Shown: positions 9,553-22,545, counted from the stretch's first letter. The stretch is 64,000 nucleotides of DNA from Enterobacter hormaechei subsp. xiangfangensis (GCF_001729785.1 NZ_CP017183.1:3968001-4032000); one strand, 5' to 3'. Translations and numbers: made by a program. The notes: a model not told the origin generated them from the letters alone.

Positions 9553-10047
9553 ATGCGATACGAACACGACGGCGGCGGACGCCGGCCACGATTTTTTGGT
9601 CATGGCGATCTGCGGCTGGTGATCCTGGATATCCTGACCCGCAACGCGAGCCATGGTTATGAGCTGATCAAAGAGATCGAGAACCTGACGCAGGGACATT
9701 ACACGCCAAGCCCTGGCGTGATCTATCCGACTCTGGATTACTTGCAGGATCAGGCGCTTATCACCATTACCGAAGAAGAGAACGGCCGTAAGCGGATTGC
9801 GATTAACGCCGCCGGAGAACAGTGGCTGGAAGATAACCGGGAACAGCTGGAGCAGATCCAGACGCGTATCAAGGCGCGCTCCGTCGGTTTCCAGCTGCGC
9901 AAAAACCCGCAGATGAAGCGGGCGCTGGATAACTTCAAAGCGGTTCTGGATCTGAAGGTTAATCAGGGAGAGCTCAGCGACGCGCAGTTAAAACAGATTA
10001 TCGGCGTGATTGACCGCGCGGCACTGGAGATCTCCCAGCTGGATTAA
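9553..10047 (+). CDS. yqjI: PadR-family repressor YqjI (NfeR), short form
   Basis: YqjI represses yqjH and itself and is relieved by nickel in E. coli. The 164-residue protein has the PadR winged helix ([20 protein letters not shown] then [14 protein letters not shown]) and a C-terminal helical dimerisation part. E. coli YqjI starts with about 40 extra residues rich in His and Cys that bind metal. Here the protein begins [18 protein letters not shown] and only two histidines remain. GAGGAAG lies 5 bases before the ATG, so a longer start is unlikely. Its stop overlaps the stop of the convergent MCP gene. Confidence 0.9.
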   Translation: MRYEHDGGGRRPRFFGHGDLRLVILDILTRNASHGYELIKEIENLTQGHYTPSPGVIYPTLDYLQDQALITITEEENGRKRIAINAAGEQWLEDNREQLEQIQTRIKARSVGFQLRKNPQMKRALDNFKAVLDLKVNQGELSDAQLKQIIGVIDRAALEISQLD

Positions 10048-11603
10048 GCCAGCACGCCGTCGCTCACGCGGAACACGCGGACCAGCTCTTTCAGGTGCAT
10101 CGCCTGTTCGTTAAGGGATGCCGCCGCCGCAACGGACTCCTCCACCAGCGCGGAGTTCTGCTGGGTGGTGGCGTCTATCAGGCCAATCGCGCTGTTGATC
10201 TGCGAGATGCCTTCCGTCTGTTCGTGGCTGGCCTGGCGAATCTCACGCAGGATGACGTCCATCTCTTCCACATTGCCGACCATGCCGTTGATAAGCCCGC
10301 TGGCCTTCTCCACAAGGTTCATGCCGTCCTGCGTCTGGCTTGTGGAGCTTTCAATCAGCTGGCGGATCTCACTTGCGGATGTTGCACTTTTCTGCGCGAG
10401 CTGACGTACCTCGCCCGCCACCACCGCAAAGCCACGACCATGCTCACCCGCGCGCGCCGCTTCGACCGCCGCGTTCAGCGCCAGAATATTAGTCTGGAAG
10501 GCAATGGCGTCGATCAGGTCGATAATGTCGGACATCCTGTTCGATGTTTCGTTGATCAGGCGCATCTTGCTGGTGACCTGCTTCATCATCTCGCCGTTGT
10601 TTTTGACCACAGCAGCCGCATCGGCAGACAGGTTCGTCGCTTCTCCGGTGTGGGACGCGGTATTCTTCACCGTAGCGGTGATCTGCTCCATCGACGCAGC
10701 CGTCTGTTCAACGGAACTGGCCTGCTCTTCCGTGCGGGCAGCCAGATCCTGGTTGCCCGCGACAATCTGCGCGGCGGCGCTGGAGATGTTTTCCGATCCG
10801 GTTTGCACCTGCTGCACAATCTCCAGCAGGCGCGTTTTCATCTCCATCAGTGCGGTGAGTAGCAGTCCGGTTTCATCTTTACCGTGCGAGGTAATGCTGC
10901 CGGTGAGATCGCCATCGGCAATGGCCTCCGCAAAATTCACCGCGTCGTTCAGCGGGCGGGTAATGGATCGCACAATGAACCAGCCAGTCAGGCTGGCTGC
11001 CGCGACGCTGAAAAGCGTAATCAGGATCAGCAGGAGACGATTGGTGCGGAAATCACCTTCCACCTGCTCGCCCGCACTCTGCATTTCATGGTCCTGGATC
11101 GCAATCAACGCCTGCACTTTCGCTTTATAGGACTGTTGCAGGTTCAGGGTGTTGGTCATCATTTCGTTTATCGCGCCCGCACGGTCGTTATTCTGCACGG
11201 CCTGCAAAATGCGGTAGCGCGAGTCAAGATATTGCTGGCGCACGCCGTGGATATCGGCCAGCACCTGTTGGGATTTTTTATCCTTGAGAGCGTTGTCCAG
11301 CTCGCTCAGGATTGCGGCGATGCGCTCGCTGATCGCCTTCAGACGCTGCTCTGATTGCGCCGTGTACGTCCCCTGTTCGTCCAGCAGCATGAGCTGCTGC
11401 GTGCTGATAAATTCCTGGAAGTTGTCGATTAACTGGTTCGCTTTTACCGTCGTTGGATAATCGCTGGTAAGGATGGTTTGCATTCCATTGTTTGCCCGAT
11501 TCAGGCTCATCAGAGACAAGCTTGCGCTGACGACCATCAGGACAATAAATAATCCAAACGCCAGAAATAATTTCGTGCCGATCTTTACGTCATGTATGAA
11601 CAT
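10044..11603 (-). CDS. Methyl-accepting chemotaxis protein
   Basis: This inner-membrane chemoreceptor has 519 residues. A first membrane helix (about 10-32) is followed by a periplasmic four-helix-bundle ligand domain (about 35-188), a second membrane helix (about 190-212), HAMP, and a cytoplasmic signalling hairpin with the tip around [17 protein letters not shown]. It ends [11 protein letters not shown], without the NWETF-type pentapeptide that binds CheR and CheB in Tar and Tsr, so it would be methylated with help from other receptors. The ligand is unknown. A good sigma28 promoter precedes it. E. coli K-12 has no MCP at this position. Confidence 0.93.
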   Translation of the reverse strand: MFIHDVKIGTKLFLAFGLFIVLMVVSASLSLMSLNRANNGMQTILTSDYPTTVKANQLIDNFQEFISTQQLMLLDEQGTYTAQSEQRLKAISERIAAILSELDNALKDKKSQQVLADIHGVRQQYLDSRYRILQAVQNNDRAGAINEMMTNTLNLQQSYKAKVQALIAIQDHEMQSAGEQVEGDFRTNRLLLILITLFSVAAASLTGWFIVRSITRPLNDAVNFAEAIADGDLTGSITSHGKDETGLLLTALMEMKTRLLEIVQQVQTGSENISSAAAQIVAGNQDLAARTEEQASSVEQTAASMEQITATVKNTASHTGEATNLSADAAAVVKNNGEMMKQVTSKMRLINETSNRMSDIIDLIDAIAFQTNILALNAAVEAARAGEHGRGFAVVAGEVRQLAQKSATSASEIRQLIESSTSQTQDGMNLVEKASGLINGMVGNVEEMDVILREIRQASHEQTEGISQINSAIGLIDATTQQNSALVEESVAAAASLNEQAMHLKELVRVFRVSDGVLA

Positions 11604-11643
11604 ATTTACCCCATCGATGTGATTATTTCTCAGACGATCGCTG

Positions 11644-11670
11644 TTATCGACAGGAAACTCTCTAACTTTA
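11644..11670 (-). promoter_or_regulatory. Sigma28 (FliA) promoter of the MCP gene
   Basis: On the minus strand TAAAGTTA is followed by 11 bases and GTCGATAA, close to the sigma28 consensus TAAAGTTT-N11-GCCGATAA, 40 bases before the start codon. Confidence 0.85.
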
Positions 11671-11790
11671 TGACTTTGATCGTTTTTTTATTTCCCACTT
11701 TCAATAAATCCGGGGCGTAGCAATTAAAAAACGGGTGCTTTTTTTAGTTACTTAATATTTCATTAACAACATAACTTATTCTGAAAAACA

Positions 11791-11826
11791 AAAAAGCCGT
11801 TTACCCCGGAGGAATAAACGGCTTTA
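11791..11826 (-). terminator. Terminator of aer
   Basis: AAAGCCGTTTA-TTCCTCCGGGG-TAAACGGCTTT followed by a T-run on the minus strand lies directly after aer, which separates aer transcription from the downstream MCP gene. Confidence 0.88.
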
Positions 11827-11842
11827 TCGAAGCATGCATTTC

Positions 11843-13363
11843 TTAATGCAGCACGGTAACCGCATCTTCAAGACGTCCGGCCCGGTGCTTAACCATCGCG
11901 GAAATCTGCGCGCTCTCTTCGACCAGGTCAGCATTTTTCTGCGTAATGCTGTCCAGCTCTGCCACGGCACGGGTCAGCTCTGTCAGGCCTGTCGCCTGCT
12001 CTGAGGTGGCGTGGCTGATCTGCGCGATAAGCTGCGTGACGTTTTTCACCTGCTCGACAATATCATCCATGGTACGTCCCGCGGCGTGGACCTGATCGGC
12101 GCCCGACTGCACTTTGCTGGCGCTGGCGTCGATCAGCTTACGAATATCGTTAGCTGCATTCGCGCTGCGGCTGGCAAGATGACGCACTTCGCCCGCCACC
12201 ACCGCAAAGCCTTTCCCCTGCTCGCCCGCGCGTGCCGCCTCAACCGCGGCGTTCAGCGCCAGAATATTGGTCTGGAAGGCAATGTCATTGATAAGCGAGG
12301 TAATAGAGCCAATGCGCTGGGTACTGTCGGCAATGTCATCCATGGTTTTCACCACGGTCTGCATCACGGTGCCCCCCTGCGTGGCCGCGCTGCTGGCGGC
12401 CATCGACAGCTTGTCGACTTCGGCTGCGGTCTCAGAGTTACTCTGCACCGACGCCGCCATCTGGTTCATTGTTGCCACGGTCTGCTGCACGTTAGCCACG
12501 GTCTGGCGCGTGCGGTCGTTGAGATCTTGATTGCCCTGCGCCAGCCTGTCGCTACCGTCGCGCACGCTCATCACCTGGCTGGAGACGTCGTTGATCAACC
12601 AGCGGCACATCAGCCCCAGCTGTCCGACGGCCCGCAGCGTTAGCCCCAGTTCATCGCTGCGGTCAAGATGCTGCACGCTGTTACGCTCTCCGGTAGCGAC
12701 CCTGAGCGCCTGCCGTGCGACGTTTTCCACCGGGCGGACAATCTGTTGCTCAAACACCAGGGTGCCAAGCAGCATCACCACGGCTGCCGCCACCAGCGAA
12801 GCCCAGCCCGCGGCACTGGCAACCAGCGTTGCGGCCATCACCGCAAAAAGTACCGCCATTACGCTGCGCACGCGCCAGCGCAGCGGCATCGCCGGTAATT
12901 TGCCGAGCCAGCCTTTGCGCACCACCAGCCCTTTATGAATGCGTTTTTTGCTACGTCCTTCGTTGAGCGCCTTATAAAGCGGCTCCACTGCGGCGACCTC
13001 GTCCTCGGTGGCGCGGGTACGAATGGACATATAGCCCGTCATCTGGCCGTTACGCACCATCGGTACCGCATTGGCGCGTACCCAATAGTGATCGCCATTT
13101 TTACGTCGGTTTTTGACAATCCCGCTCCAGGGTTCGCCCTTTTGCAGCGTGTACCACATGTCGGCAAAAGCCGCTTTCGGCATATCCGGATGGCGCACAA
13201 TGTTGTGCGGTTGCCCGAGCAGCTCCTGGAGCGTAAAGCCGCTCACTTGCACAAAGGTGTCGTTAGTGTGGGTCATGTAGCTGTGGAGGTCGGTGGTCGA
13301 CATAAGCGTGGTGTCATCGTCCAGCGGATATTCATTCTGGGTGACATAGTCAGGAGAGGACAT
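11843..13363 (-). CDS. aer: Aerotaxis/energy taxis receptor Aer
   Basis: Aer senses redox state through FAD bound to a cytoplasmic PAS domain and directs swimming towards favourable energy conditions. The 506 residues match E. coli in length: PAS domain (about 10-120, with [17 protein letters not shown] and [16 protein letters not shown]), a membrane anchor (about 165-205), HAMP and the MCP signalling domain. The start at 13363 has AAGGGA 8 bases upstream and fits the family. An in-frame ATG three codons earlier is less likely. It has its own sigma28 promoter and terminator. Confidence 0.96.
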   Translation of the reverse strand: MSSPDYVTQNEYPLDDDTTLMSTTDLHSYMTHTNDTFVQVSGFTLQELLGQPHNIVRHPDMPKAAFADMWYTLQKGEPWSGIVKNRRKNGDHYWVRANAVPMVRNGQMTGYMSIRTRATEDEVAAVEPLYKALNEGRSKKRIHKGLVVRKGWLGKLPAMPLRWRVRSVMAVLFAVMAATLVASAAGWASLVAAAVVMLLGTLVFEQQIVRPVENVARQALRVATGERNSVQHLDRSDELGLTLRAVGQLGLMCRWLINDVSSQVMSVRDGSDRLAQGNQDLNDRTRQTVANVQQTVATMNQMAASVQSNSETAAEVDKLSMAASSAATQGGTVMQTVVKTMDDIADSTQRIGSITSLINDIAFQTNILALNAAVEAARAGEQGKGFAVVAGEVRHLASRSANAANDIRKLIDASASKVQSGADQVHAAGRTMDDIVEQVKNVTQLIAQISHATSEQATGLTELTRAVAELDSITQKNADLVEESAQISAMVKHRAGRLEDAVTVLH

Positions 13364-13413
13364 AGTGAGCATCCCTTGCAGGTTATTTGAATGTTAATTT
13401 TGTGGCTTATGTT

Positions 13414-13440
13414 TTTTCGGCGATAAAAAATTTATCTTTA
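13414..13440 (-). promoter_or_regulatory. Sigma28 (FliA) promoter of aer
   Basis: On the minus strand TAAAGATA, 11 bases and GCCGAAAA form a near-consensus flagellar promoter 51 bases upstream of the aer start. Confidence 0.88.
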
Positions 13441-13723
13441 GTTGTTAAATATGATTGAGATCGCAAATCTCGGTTAAACCGCACTTTTCGTGCGTTTTTC
13501 TAATTAATTGATTTAAAATACTTTCGAGACGAAACTACCTACAAAGCATGATCCCCCGGCGCACACTTAAGGCGCATTTCCTGCCCTGAAGTAGTGCAAT
13601 TGACGACACCCCATCCCCGGCTCGTTATCCCTTATCCCGTGCGGCGCGCAATGGCATGATTAAATATTGTGCAAATTTGATTTCACCTGGCGTTTATCCC
13701 GATTTTTGTTAAGGCATCTGAGG

Positions 13724-13739
13724 TGGCGTAATCCCTGCA
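13724..13739 (+). promoter_or_regulatory. Sigma54 (RpoN) promoter of patA
   Basis: TGGC (13724) and TGCA (ending 13739) have the exact spacing of the consensus TGGCAC-N5-TTGCA. E. coli patA is transcribed by sigma54 under nitrogen control, so function follows from homology. The preceding 280 bases (13441-13723) should hold NtrC sites. I see a GCAC-TTTTC-GTGC inverted repeat at about 13483-13495 that could be part of one. Confidence 0.82.
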
Positions 13740-13743
13740 ATAA

Positions 13744-15165
<1,422 letters not shown>

Positions 15166-15170
15166 AAAAA

Positions 15171-15250
15171 GCCGGGTGGCGCTACGCTTTCCCGGCCTAC
15201 AACATACTGCATATGCAAGCCCGGTAAGCGTAGCGCCACCGGGCTGCTTT
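15171..15250. terminator. REP pair acting as a possible bidirectional terminator
   Basis: Two inverted copies of the GCCGGGTGGCGCTACGC type (15171-15200 and 15216-15244) can fold into one long hairpin with an A-run before and a T-run after. It lies between the convergent genes patA and the cupin regulator, a fitting place for a terminator in both directions. Confidence 0.7.
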
Positions 15251-15853
15251 TTATCGGTGAAACTCTGCCACCGTCATGGTGAAGCGAAGCACGGTATCGC
15301 TTTCATTGGCATAGCCGTGCGCCGCTTCCGTTTTCGCCACCGCCGACGCCCCGGCAGCTACCTGCGTTACCGTCTCGTCCACCGTCAGGGTTAACATGCC
15401 TTCGTTCACGTGCAGCAGCTCAAACGTTCCCGCCGGATGTCCCGGAGAGGTGAACGTTTCTCCCGGATGCATCTCCCACTGCCACAGCTCAATCATATCC
15501 GGGCCTGCGGTGCCTGCCAGCAATCTGGCGTAACCGCCCTGTGCGCCCTGCCACAGAACCGGGATCGCCTCTTCCTGAATAATGTGTATCTGCGGCTCGC
15601 TGGAGACGTTAACGATATCTGCCACCGAGACGCCAAGCGCGGCGGCCAGTTTACACAGAATGGCAATGCTGGGGTTGGCAGCCCCTTTTTCGATCTCTAC
15701 CAGCATGCCTTTGCTGACGCTGGCGCGGCGAGAAAGCTCGTCCAGCGACAGTTTTTTCTCTTTCCGCCAGCTGCGGATACGGTTCGCGACGGCCAGGCTT
15801 ACCTGGGCAACATCGGCACCCGCATCGGTCATTATATTGACTTTATCAGTCAT
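15251..15853 (-). CDS. XRE-family regulator with C-terminal cupin domain
   Basis: The 200-residue protein joins an N-terminal helix-turn-helix (about 18-75: LSLDELSRRASVSKGMLVEIEKG and NPSIAILCKLAAALGVSVADI) to a cupin fold (about 110-195, with HPGETFTSPGHPAGTFELLHVNEG). This architecture is common in single-gene regulators that bind a small ligand in the cupin and control a neighbour. Only 42 bases separate it from the divergent B3/B4-domain gene, its probable target. An in-frame ATG at 15832 is an alternative start. The ligand is unknown. Confidence 0.85.
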   Translation of the reverse strand: MTDKVNIMTDAGADVAQVSLAVANRIRSWRKEKKLSLDELSRRASVSKGMLVEIEKGAANPSIAILCKLAAALGVSVADIVNVSSEPQIHIIQEEAIPVLWQGAQGGYARLLAGTAGPDMIELWQWEMHPGETFTSPGHPAGTFELLHVNEGMLTLTVDETVTQVAAGASAVAKTEAAHGYANESDTVLRFTMTVAEFHR

Positions 15854-15895
15854 TGGTCACTACCATGATATAAAACAGTCAATACAGGATTATTT

Positions 15896-16585
15896 ATGTC
15901 TCTTGTAACACCGTCAATAGATTCGCGACTTGTCGGGATCGCGCCCGGCTTTCGGGCGCTGAGCATTCTGGTTGAAGCTGCCCCGATTACCCAACCGGAG
16001 GTTGCGCCCGCTGCGCTGGCGCAGGCCTGCCAGCAGATGCTCAATGATGATGTGCCCTGGGCAGAAAATCATCTCGCCGCCTGGGATGAGGTGTTTAAAG
16101 CCTTTGGTGCAAAACCCAAACGTACGCCCTGCTCGGCCTCGGCCCTGCGCAAGCGCGTGATGAGAGACGGTTCGCTGCCGACGCTCGACCCGGTGGTGGA
16201 TATCTATAATGCCATCAGTATCCGCTACGCGATTCCGGTAGGGGGAGAAAATCTGGCGGCTTACTCGGGAGCGCCGCGCCTGACGCTGGCCGACGGCAGC
16301 GAGCCGTTTGATACCGTCAAAGAGGGTGAGCCGGTAGTCGAAAATCCGGAGCCAGGCGAAGTTATCTGGCGTGACGATCTTGGCATCACCTGCCGCCGCT
16401 GGAACTGGCGACAGGGGATACGCACGCGTCTGGACAGCCAGGCGCAGTCCATGTGGTTTATTCTCGAAAGCCTGCCGTCGATGCCGCTGGCGGCATTACA
16501 GGAAGCTGGCGATGAGCTGGTGAGCAATCTGCAAAAGCTGATGCCGGGCGCGACGGCGCGTATTCAGCTGCTGGAGCTGGCGTGA
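15896..16585 (+). CDS. B3/B4 (tRNA-editing-like) domain protein
   Basis: The 229-residue soluble protein resembles the stand-alone B3/B4 family, related to the editing domain of phenylalanyl-tRNA synthetase beta subunit. Visible parts are KRTPCSASALRKRV, the core PVVDIYNAISIRYAIPVGGENLAAY and IWRDDLGITCRRWNWRQG. The family is widely annotated as hydrolysing mischarged tRNA or binding amino-acid-like ligands, but function is not proven for this branch. AGGA lies upstream of the ATG. It is divergent from the cupin regulator. Confidence 0.8.
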   Translation: MSLVTPSIDSRLVGIAPGFRALSILVEAAPITQPEVAPAALAQACQQMLNDDVPWAENHLAAWDEVFKAFGAKPKRTPCSASALRKRVMRDGSLPTLDPVVDIYNAISIRYAIPVGGENLAAYSGAPRLTLADGSEPFDTVKEGEPVVENPEPGEVIWRDDLGITCRRWNWRQGIRTRLDSQAQSMWFILESLPSMPLAALQEAGDELVSNLQKLMPGATARIQLLELA

Positions 16586-16590
16586 ACAAC

Positions 16591-16672
16591 GCCGGGTGGC
16601 GCTGCGCTTACCCGGCCTACAAAATCAACACCCCCCGTACCCGTAGGCCCGGTAAGCGCAGCGCCACCAGGC
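16591..16672. repeat. Inverted pair of REP elements (GCCGGGTGGCGC type)
   Basis: GCCGGGTGGCGCTGCGCTTA at 16591 and its inverted partner ending at 16672 lie between the convergent B3/B4 gene and lsrG. They probably end transcription or protect both mRNA ends. Confidence 0.85.
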
Positions 16673-16679
16673 AAAACCG

Positions 16680-16973
16680 CTACTCCGGCAACAATCCGAC
16701 AAAGCTGCGTTTTTTGCGCGGCTCCGACATCAGCTCCTCCAGCTTATCCACGCACGCGAGATAGTGCGAGGTTTGCTTATGCGCCAGCACCGCCTCTTCG
16801 TCTTTATAGGCTTCGTAGATAAAGAACCGGGTTTTCACCCGCGGGTCCTGCAATACGTCGAAGCGCAGGTTGCCCGGCTCCTTGATCGCCCCCTCGTGGT
16901 TGGCGCGAAATACCTCCAGAAACTCGTCCACCCGCTCGGGCTTAATGTTGATCTCCACCAGCGTCACGTTCAT
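16680..16973 (-). CDS. lsrG: (4S)-4-hydroxy-5-phosphonooxypentane-2,3-dione isomerase LsrG
   Basis: LsrG isomerises phospho-AI-2 so that LsrF can cleave it. The 97-residue ABM-type monooxygenase-fold protein begins [22 protein letters not shown]. The ATG at 16973 gives the family length. The last gene of the lsr operon, it overlaps the lsrF stop by four bases, so translation is probably coupled. Confidence 0.94.
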   Translation of the reverse strand: MNVTLVEINIKPERVDEFLEVFRANHEGAIKEPGNLRFDVLQDPRVKTRFFIYEAYKDEEAVLAHKQTSHYLACVDKLEELMSEPRKKRSFVGLLPE

Positions 16974-17857
16974 TTTGCTTCTCCCTGTTTCTCTTCCTGC
17001 CAGAACTGGAACGCCTCCCGGGCGCTCATGTTCTCGTGAACCACTTTCTTCACCGCCTTCAGCATGGCGAGCGGCGCGCTGGACTGGAAGATGTTGCGCC
17101 CCATGTCCACGCCGGACGCGCCCTGGTCTATCGCGCGCCAGCACATCTCCAGCGCCTCGTGCTCCGGCAGCTTTTTGCCCCCCGCGATAACGATCGGCAC
17201 CGGGCAGCTGGCGGTCACTTTTTCAAAGCCCTCGTCCACATAGTAGGTTTTGACGAACTGCGCCCCCATTTCGGCGGCGATGCGGCTTGCCAGCGAAAAA
17301 TACCGAGCGTCACGCGCCATCTCTTTCCCCACGCCCGTCACCGCCAGCGTCGGCATGCCGTAGCGCGCCCCTGCATCGACCAGCTTGATGATATTGTTGA
17401 TCGACTGATGCTCAAACTCGCTTCCGATGTACACCTGCGCCGCCACCGCGCAGACGTTCAGGCGCAGCGCGTCTTCCATCGCCACCGCCACGCACTCGTT
17501 CGACAGTTCGCCCAGAATCGAGTTACCGCCGGAGGCGCGCAGCACCACCGGTTTGTTCGTCGCGGCAGGTACCTGGCTCCTGAGGATGCCGCGGGTGCAC
17601 ATCAGCACGTCGGTTTCGCCAAACAGCGGCGCGATGGAGAGATCGATACGCTCAAGGCCGGTGGTCGGTCCCTGAAAGTAGCCGTGGTCAAAGGCCAGCA
17701 TCACCGTGCGGTTGCTCTGCGGGTTGAAAATGCGCGAAAGCCTTGACTGCATGCCCCAGTCGAGCGAGCCGCAGCCCTTCAGGGTGTACGGCACATTCTG
17801 CTGCGGCGTACCGATGCCAAAATCCTTGCCGTCTTTGATGTCGTCTAAATCAGCCAT
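16970..17857 (-). CDS. lsrF: 3-hydroxy-5-phosphonooxypentane-2,4-dione thiolase LsrF
   Basis: LsrF transfers an acetyl group from the isomerised phospho-AI-2 to CoA, ending the autoinducer signal. The 295-residue protein is a class I aldolase-like barrel. Recognisable segments are [27 protein letters not shown] and [14 protein letters not shown]. It sits eleven bases after lsrB in the lsrACDBFG order known from E. coli. Confidence 0.95.
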   Translation of the reverse strand: MADLDDIKDGKDFGIGTPQQNVPYTLKGCGSLDWGMQSRLSRIFNPQSNRTVMLAFDHGYFQGPTTGLERIDLSIAPLFGETDVLMCTRGILRSQVPAATNKPVVLRASGGNSILGELSNECVAVAMEDALRLNVCAVAAQVYIGSEFEHQSINNIIKLVDAGARYGMPTLAVTGVGKEMARDARYFSLASRIAAEMGAQFVKTYYVDEGFEKVTASCPVPIVIAGGKKLPEHEALEMCWRAIDQGASGVDMGRNIFQSSAPLAMLKAVKKVVHENMSAREAFQFWQEEKQGEAK

Positions 17858-17868
17858 TTGCTCCCCCG

Positions 17869-18870
17869 TCAGAAATCGTATTTGCTGATGTTCTCTTTGG
17901 TGAACACCACGCGCTCCGGCAGCAGCACGATGCCGTTGCCCTTCGCCTCATACTGGTAGCCCTGCACGCTGTTCGGCTCGACCTTCAGCGTCCCGATATT
18001 TTTCACGTCTACGCTGTCGCCGACGTTAAGATCGCCTTTTTTCAGCAAACGATCGGCGACATTGACCGCAATTTTGCCCTGTTGCACCACGTCCCACAGG
18101 CCGAAGGCCTTCACCGTGCCGCGCTCAACGTACGGGCGCATCACATTCGGCGTGCTGAAGCCGACAATCGCCACCCCTTCCCGCTTCAGGTTTTCTGCCG
18201 CCTGTGCCGCCGCCGGCAGGGCGTTGGCGTCCGGGGCGATGATCGCATCCAGATCCGGATAAGCCTTTAAGATCCCTTCGGCGGTTTGCAACGATTTGGT
18301 GGCGTCGTTATAGCCAAACTGGGTGGTGACGACCTGCCACTGAGGATGATCTTTCTCGATTTTGGCCTTCGCCTCTTTCACCCACTGGTTCTGGTCGGTG
18401 ACGGTCGGGCTGGAGTAGAAGAACGCCACTTTCGCGTTCGGTTTGGTGACCTGCTTGCCCGCCATCTCCACCAGCAGGCCGCCCAGCTGTTCCGGCGTCC
18501 CCTGATTGATGTAGATGCTGCGGCACTCCGGTTTGGTGTCGGAATCCCAGGTCAGGACCTTGACGCCGCGCTGCATCGCGCGCTTCAGCGCCGGGCAGAG
18601 ACCGTCCGGTGACACGGCAGAGACGATGATGGCGTTATAGCCCTGGTTGACGAAGTTATTGATGAGCTGCACCTGACCGGAGACGCTCGGCTCGGTCGGG
18701 CCGTCGTAGGTCACGTCCACGCCAAGATCTTTCCCCGCCTCTTTCGCACCGTTGCCGCCGCTGGTGAAGAATCCCACGCCTACCAGTTTCGGGATAAAGG
18801 CAATGCGGTCCGCCGCCTGCGCCGAAGCGAAGCTGAGGGCCATTGCCAGGACGAGCAGTTTTGTTTTCAT
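17869..18870 (-). CDS. lsrB: Autoinducer-2 periplasmic binding protein LsrB
   Basis: LsrB binds AI-2 in the periplasm and hands it to the LsrCD permease. In some species it also presents AI-2 to a chemoreceptor. The 333-residue protein has a clear Sec signal peptide ([21 protein letters not shown]) and the sugar-binding type I fold. [13 protein letters not shown] and [15 protein letters not shown] are typical of LsrB. It begins one base after the lsrD stop. Confidence 0.96.
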   Translation of the reverse strand: MKTKLLVLAMALSFASAQAADRIAFIPKLVGVGFFTSGGNGAKEAGKDLGVDVTYDGPTEPSVSGQVQLINNFVNQGYNAIIVSAVSPDGLCPALKRAMQRGVKVLTWDSDTKPECRSIYINQGTPEQLGGLLVEMAGKQVTKPNAKVAFFYSSPTVTDQNQWVKEAKAKIEKDHPQWQVVTTQFGYNDATKSLQTAEGILKAYPDLDAIIAPDANALPAAAQAAENLKREGVAIVGFSTPNVMRPYVERGTVKAFGLWDVVQQGKIAVNVADRLLKKGDLNVGDSVDVKNIGTLKVEPNSVQGYQYEAKGNGIVLLPERVVFTKENISKYDF

Positions 18871-18871
18871 C

Positions 18872-19849
18872 TTACGCTCCGGATAGTTTTCTGAAGAGAG
18901 ATCGCACCCATTCGCGGTGCAGACTCAGCGAACGCCCCATCACCACCACAACCAGCAGCGCCCCCGACAGCGCGCTCGACACCTGGTTGGGGATGCCGAC
19001 CATCTGTAAACCCTGTTGCAGATACCCCACCAGCAGCGCCGCCAGCGCCGTACCGACAACCGAACCTGACCCGCCGTAGATATTGGCTCCGCCGAGCACG
19101 GCGGCGGTGAGCGCAGGCATTAATAGATCGCGCCCCAGATCCGAACGCGCGGAGCCGAAATAGGAGACCATCACCAGCGCGGCAATCGCCGAGGCCACGC
19201 CCACCAGGCCGTACAGCGCGTAGGGCATGCCGTTCACCGACAGCGCCGCATAGCGCGCCGCGCGCGGATTCTGGCCGATTAAAAACAGATGGCGGCCAAA
19301 GCGCCCGCGATGGGTAATCAGCCAGAAGAAGGCGGTAATCACCGCGAACAGCACCAGCGGGATCGGCAGCCCCAGCACCGTGAGGTTAGCGAAGGCGGTA
19401 AAGCTGTCCGGGAAGCCGCCGATGCCCTCGTAGCCCGTCGCCCCCGCCATGCCGGAGAGCAGCAGCGCGCCGCCGCCGTAGAGGTAGAGCGTGCCGAGGG
19501 TAATGACTAAAGGGCTAATGCCGGTGTAGTGGATCAGCGCCGCATTCACCAGCCCACACAGCAGGCCAAGCAGCAGCGTCAGCGGAACGGCGATCGTCAT
19601 GGGCCACCCCGCCTGCATCATCACCCCCAGCGCGATGGCGCACAGGCCGATGGTTGAGCCGAGGGAGATGTCGATCCCGCCGCTGATAATCACCAGCGTA
19701 AGCGGCAGCGCCACGATGCCAATGCAGATAAAGTCGCTGGTGCTGAACAGCAGCATGTTGATATCAAGCATGCGCGGGTTGATGGCGCCGAAGAGCAGGA
19801 TCTCCAGCACCAGTAAAATCAGCAGCGCGCTTTCCCAGTTAAGCCTCAT
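18872..19849 (-). CDS. lsrD: AI-2 ABC transporter permease LsrD
   Basis: This is one of two integral membrane subunits of the AI-2 importer. The 325 residues hold eight to ten hydrophobic segments and the family motif [29 protein letters not shown] lies near the C terminus. Its ATG directly follows the lsrC stop, so the two are co-translated. Confidence 0.95.
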   Translation of the reverse strand: MRLNWESALLILLVLEILLFGAINPRMLDINMLLFSTSDFICIGIVALPLTLVIISGGIDISLGSTIGLCAIALGVMMQAGWPMTIAVPLTLLLGLLCGLVNAALIHYTGISPLVITLGTLYLYGGGALLLSGMAGATGYEGIGGFPDSFTAFANLTVLGLPIPLVLFAVITAFFWLITHRGRFGRHLFLIGQNPRAARYAALSVNGMPYALYGLVGVASAIAALVMVSYFGSARSDLGRDLLMPALTAAVLGGANIYGGSGSVVGTALAALLVGYLQQGLQMVGIPNQVSSALSGALLVVVVMGRSLSLHREWVRSLFRKLSGA

Positions 19850-20877
<1,028 letters not shown>

Positions 20878-20881
<4 letters not shown>

Positions 20882-22365
20882 GATTGCCCTCCAAACGCCA
20901 GCGCCATCATCCGGTCGAGGCTGACGGCGTGGCGCGGCAGCTCGCCGCTGAGCACGCCCTGATGCATTACCAGCACCCGATCCGCGAGGCCGGGAAACTC
21001 ATCGAGATCGCTTGAGATCATCAGCACCGCCACGTTCTGCGCCGCCACGCTTTTCAGCAGCTGATAAATATCGGCGCGCGCCGAGACGTCCACGCCGCGC
21101 GTCGGTTCATCGACGATCAGCAATAACGGGTTGGCTTCCAGACAGCGTGCCAGCAGCACCTTCTGCTGGTTGCCGCCGGAGAGCGTGCGCACGGTTTGAT
21201 CCGCATGGTTGAGCTTGATCCCCAGCGCCCGGTGATAGCGTTCCACTACCGCAGACTCCCGCTTTCGCTGCTGCCAGAGCGACGGCTCGTTCAGCGCCAC
21301 GGTGTTCCAGCGGATCGGCGCGTCGAGAAACAGGCCGGACACCTGCCTGTCTTCCGGCAGATAGACCAGCCCTTTTTGCAGGCGTGAACTGACCGGATCG
21401 GCGGTGATCTCCTGGTTCTCCAGCCAGACGCGCCCCCCGCGAACCGGACGCAGGCCGTAGAGCGTTTCGGCAAACTCGGTGCGCCCGGAGCCTACCAGCC
21501 CGGCCAGGCCGACGATCTCCCCGGCGTAGATCTCAAGGCTGAGATCGATAAACCCTTCCCCCGTAAGATCCTCCACCCGCAGCACGGGAAAATCCTGCGC
21601 CTGGGTGCGGCGGTTGCCCGGCAGCGCCAGCCACAGCTTTTGCGTATCGCTCAGGGAGGTCTCCCGGCTTACCGGCGTCATGGCGGCGATCAGCGCGTTA
21701 TCGTCAAACTGCGCGGTTTCGCCGCTGAGCACCACGGTGCCGTCGCGCATCACCGAGACGTGACTCGCCAGCTGCCGAATCTCCGGCAGCTTATGCGAGA
21801 TAAAAACAATCCCGACGCCAAGATCCTGCAAGGCGCGGATCTGGCGAAACAGCCGTTCGGTTTCACCGGGCGTCAGCGAGGCCGTGGGTTCATCGAGGAT
21901 CAGAATTCTGGCGTTGCGCATCAGCCCGCGCAGGATCTCCACCATCTGCTGGTCAGCCACCTCGAGGGTGCTGGCGGTGGCGTCGAGGTTAAGCTGGCAT
22001 TGCAATTGCCGGAGTTTTTCCGCCAGACGATTTTCCCGATCGCGCTCTCGCGGCAGACGAAACAAGATGTTTTCCCGCACCGTCAGGTTGGGAAACAGCA
22101 GCGGCTCCTGCGGCACCAGATAAATGCCTAACCTGTGCGCCTGAGCCGGGGTAAGCCGTGTAAAAGACTCACCCGCCACCAAAAGTTCACCGCTATCCGG
22201 GGTTTCTACCCCGGCGATGATCTTCATCAGCGTCGATTTTCCCGCGCCGTTACCGCCCATCAGCGCATGCACCTGCCCCGCAAGCAGCGTGAAATCAATG
22301 CCTTTTAAGACCGGTACGCCTGAAAACTGCTTGCTGATATCACGCGCGTCGAGAAGTGGTGTCAT
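20878..22365 (-). CDS. lsrA: AI-2 ABC transporter ATP-binding protein LsrA
   Basis: LsrA powers AI-2 import. It has two fused ATPase domains: the first with Walker [21 protein letters not shown] and Walker [14 protein letters not shown], the second with signature [16 protein letters not shown] and Walker [14 protein letters not shown]. The first domain's signature is degenerate ([10 protein letters not shown]), usual for sugar importers. I chose the second of two tandem ATGs (22365) because GGAG lies five bases before it; that gives 495 residues. The open frame continues to 22413 without similarity. Confidence 0.95.
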
Positions 22366-22378
22366 CATCGCTCCGCTA

Positions 22379-22413
22379 TTGAACAAATGATTTTTAGATT
22401 TAATAATGTTCAA
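22379..22413. promoter_or_regulatory. Candidate LsrR operator, lsrA side
   Basis: TTGAAC, 23 bases and GTTCAA form a perfect 6-base inverted repeat just upstream of the lsrA ribosome-binding site. The core GAAC-N23-GTTC (22381-22411) has the same 31-base length as a second copy before lsrR, and both begin GAACA(A/T)ATGAT. Assignment to LsrR is inferred from position and pairing. Confidence 0.65.
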
Positions 22414-22545
22414 AAGCGTAGACGATGAACTATATTTACAACCGTGCAGGGATCACAATTTTATCGATTGAGATTTAGATAAACCGGAATCGATCGAAAT
22501 AATCTGTTTTGTCGCGTGGCTCACATTTTCACGTCGCGCCATCAC

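Noticed and set aside
13652..13673. Alternative sigma54-like element TGGCATG...TTGTGCA
   Set aside because: The GG to GC spacing is wrong. The element at 13724-13739 has the correct spacing.
22435..22456. CRP site candidate around GTGCAGGGATCACA
   Set aside because: The half-sites are one base too close for CRP.
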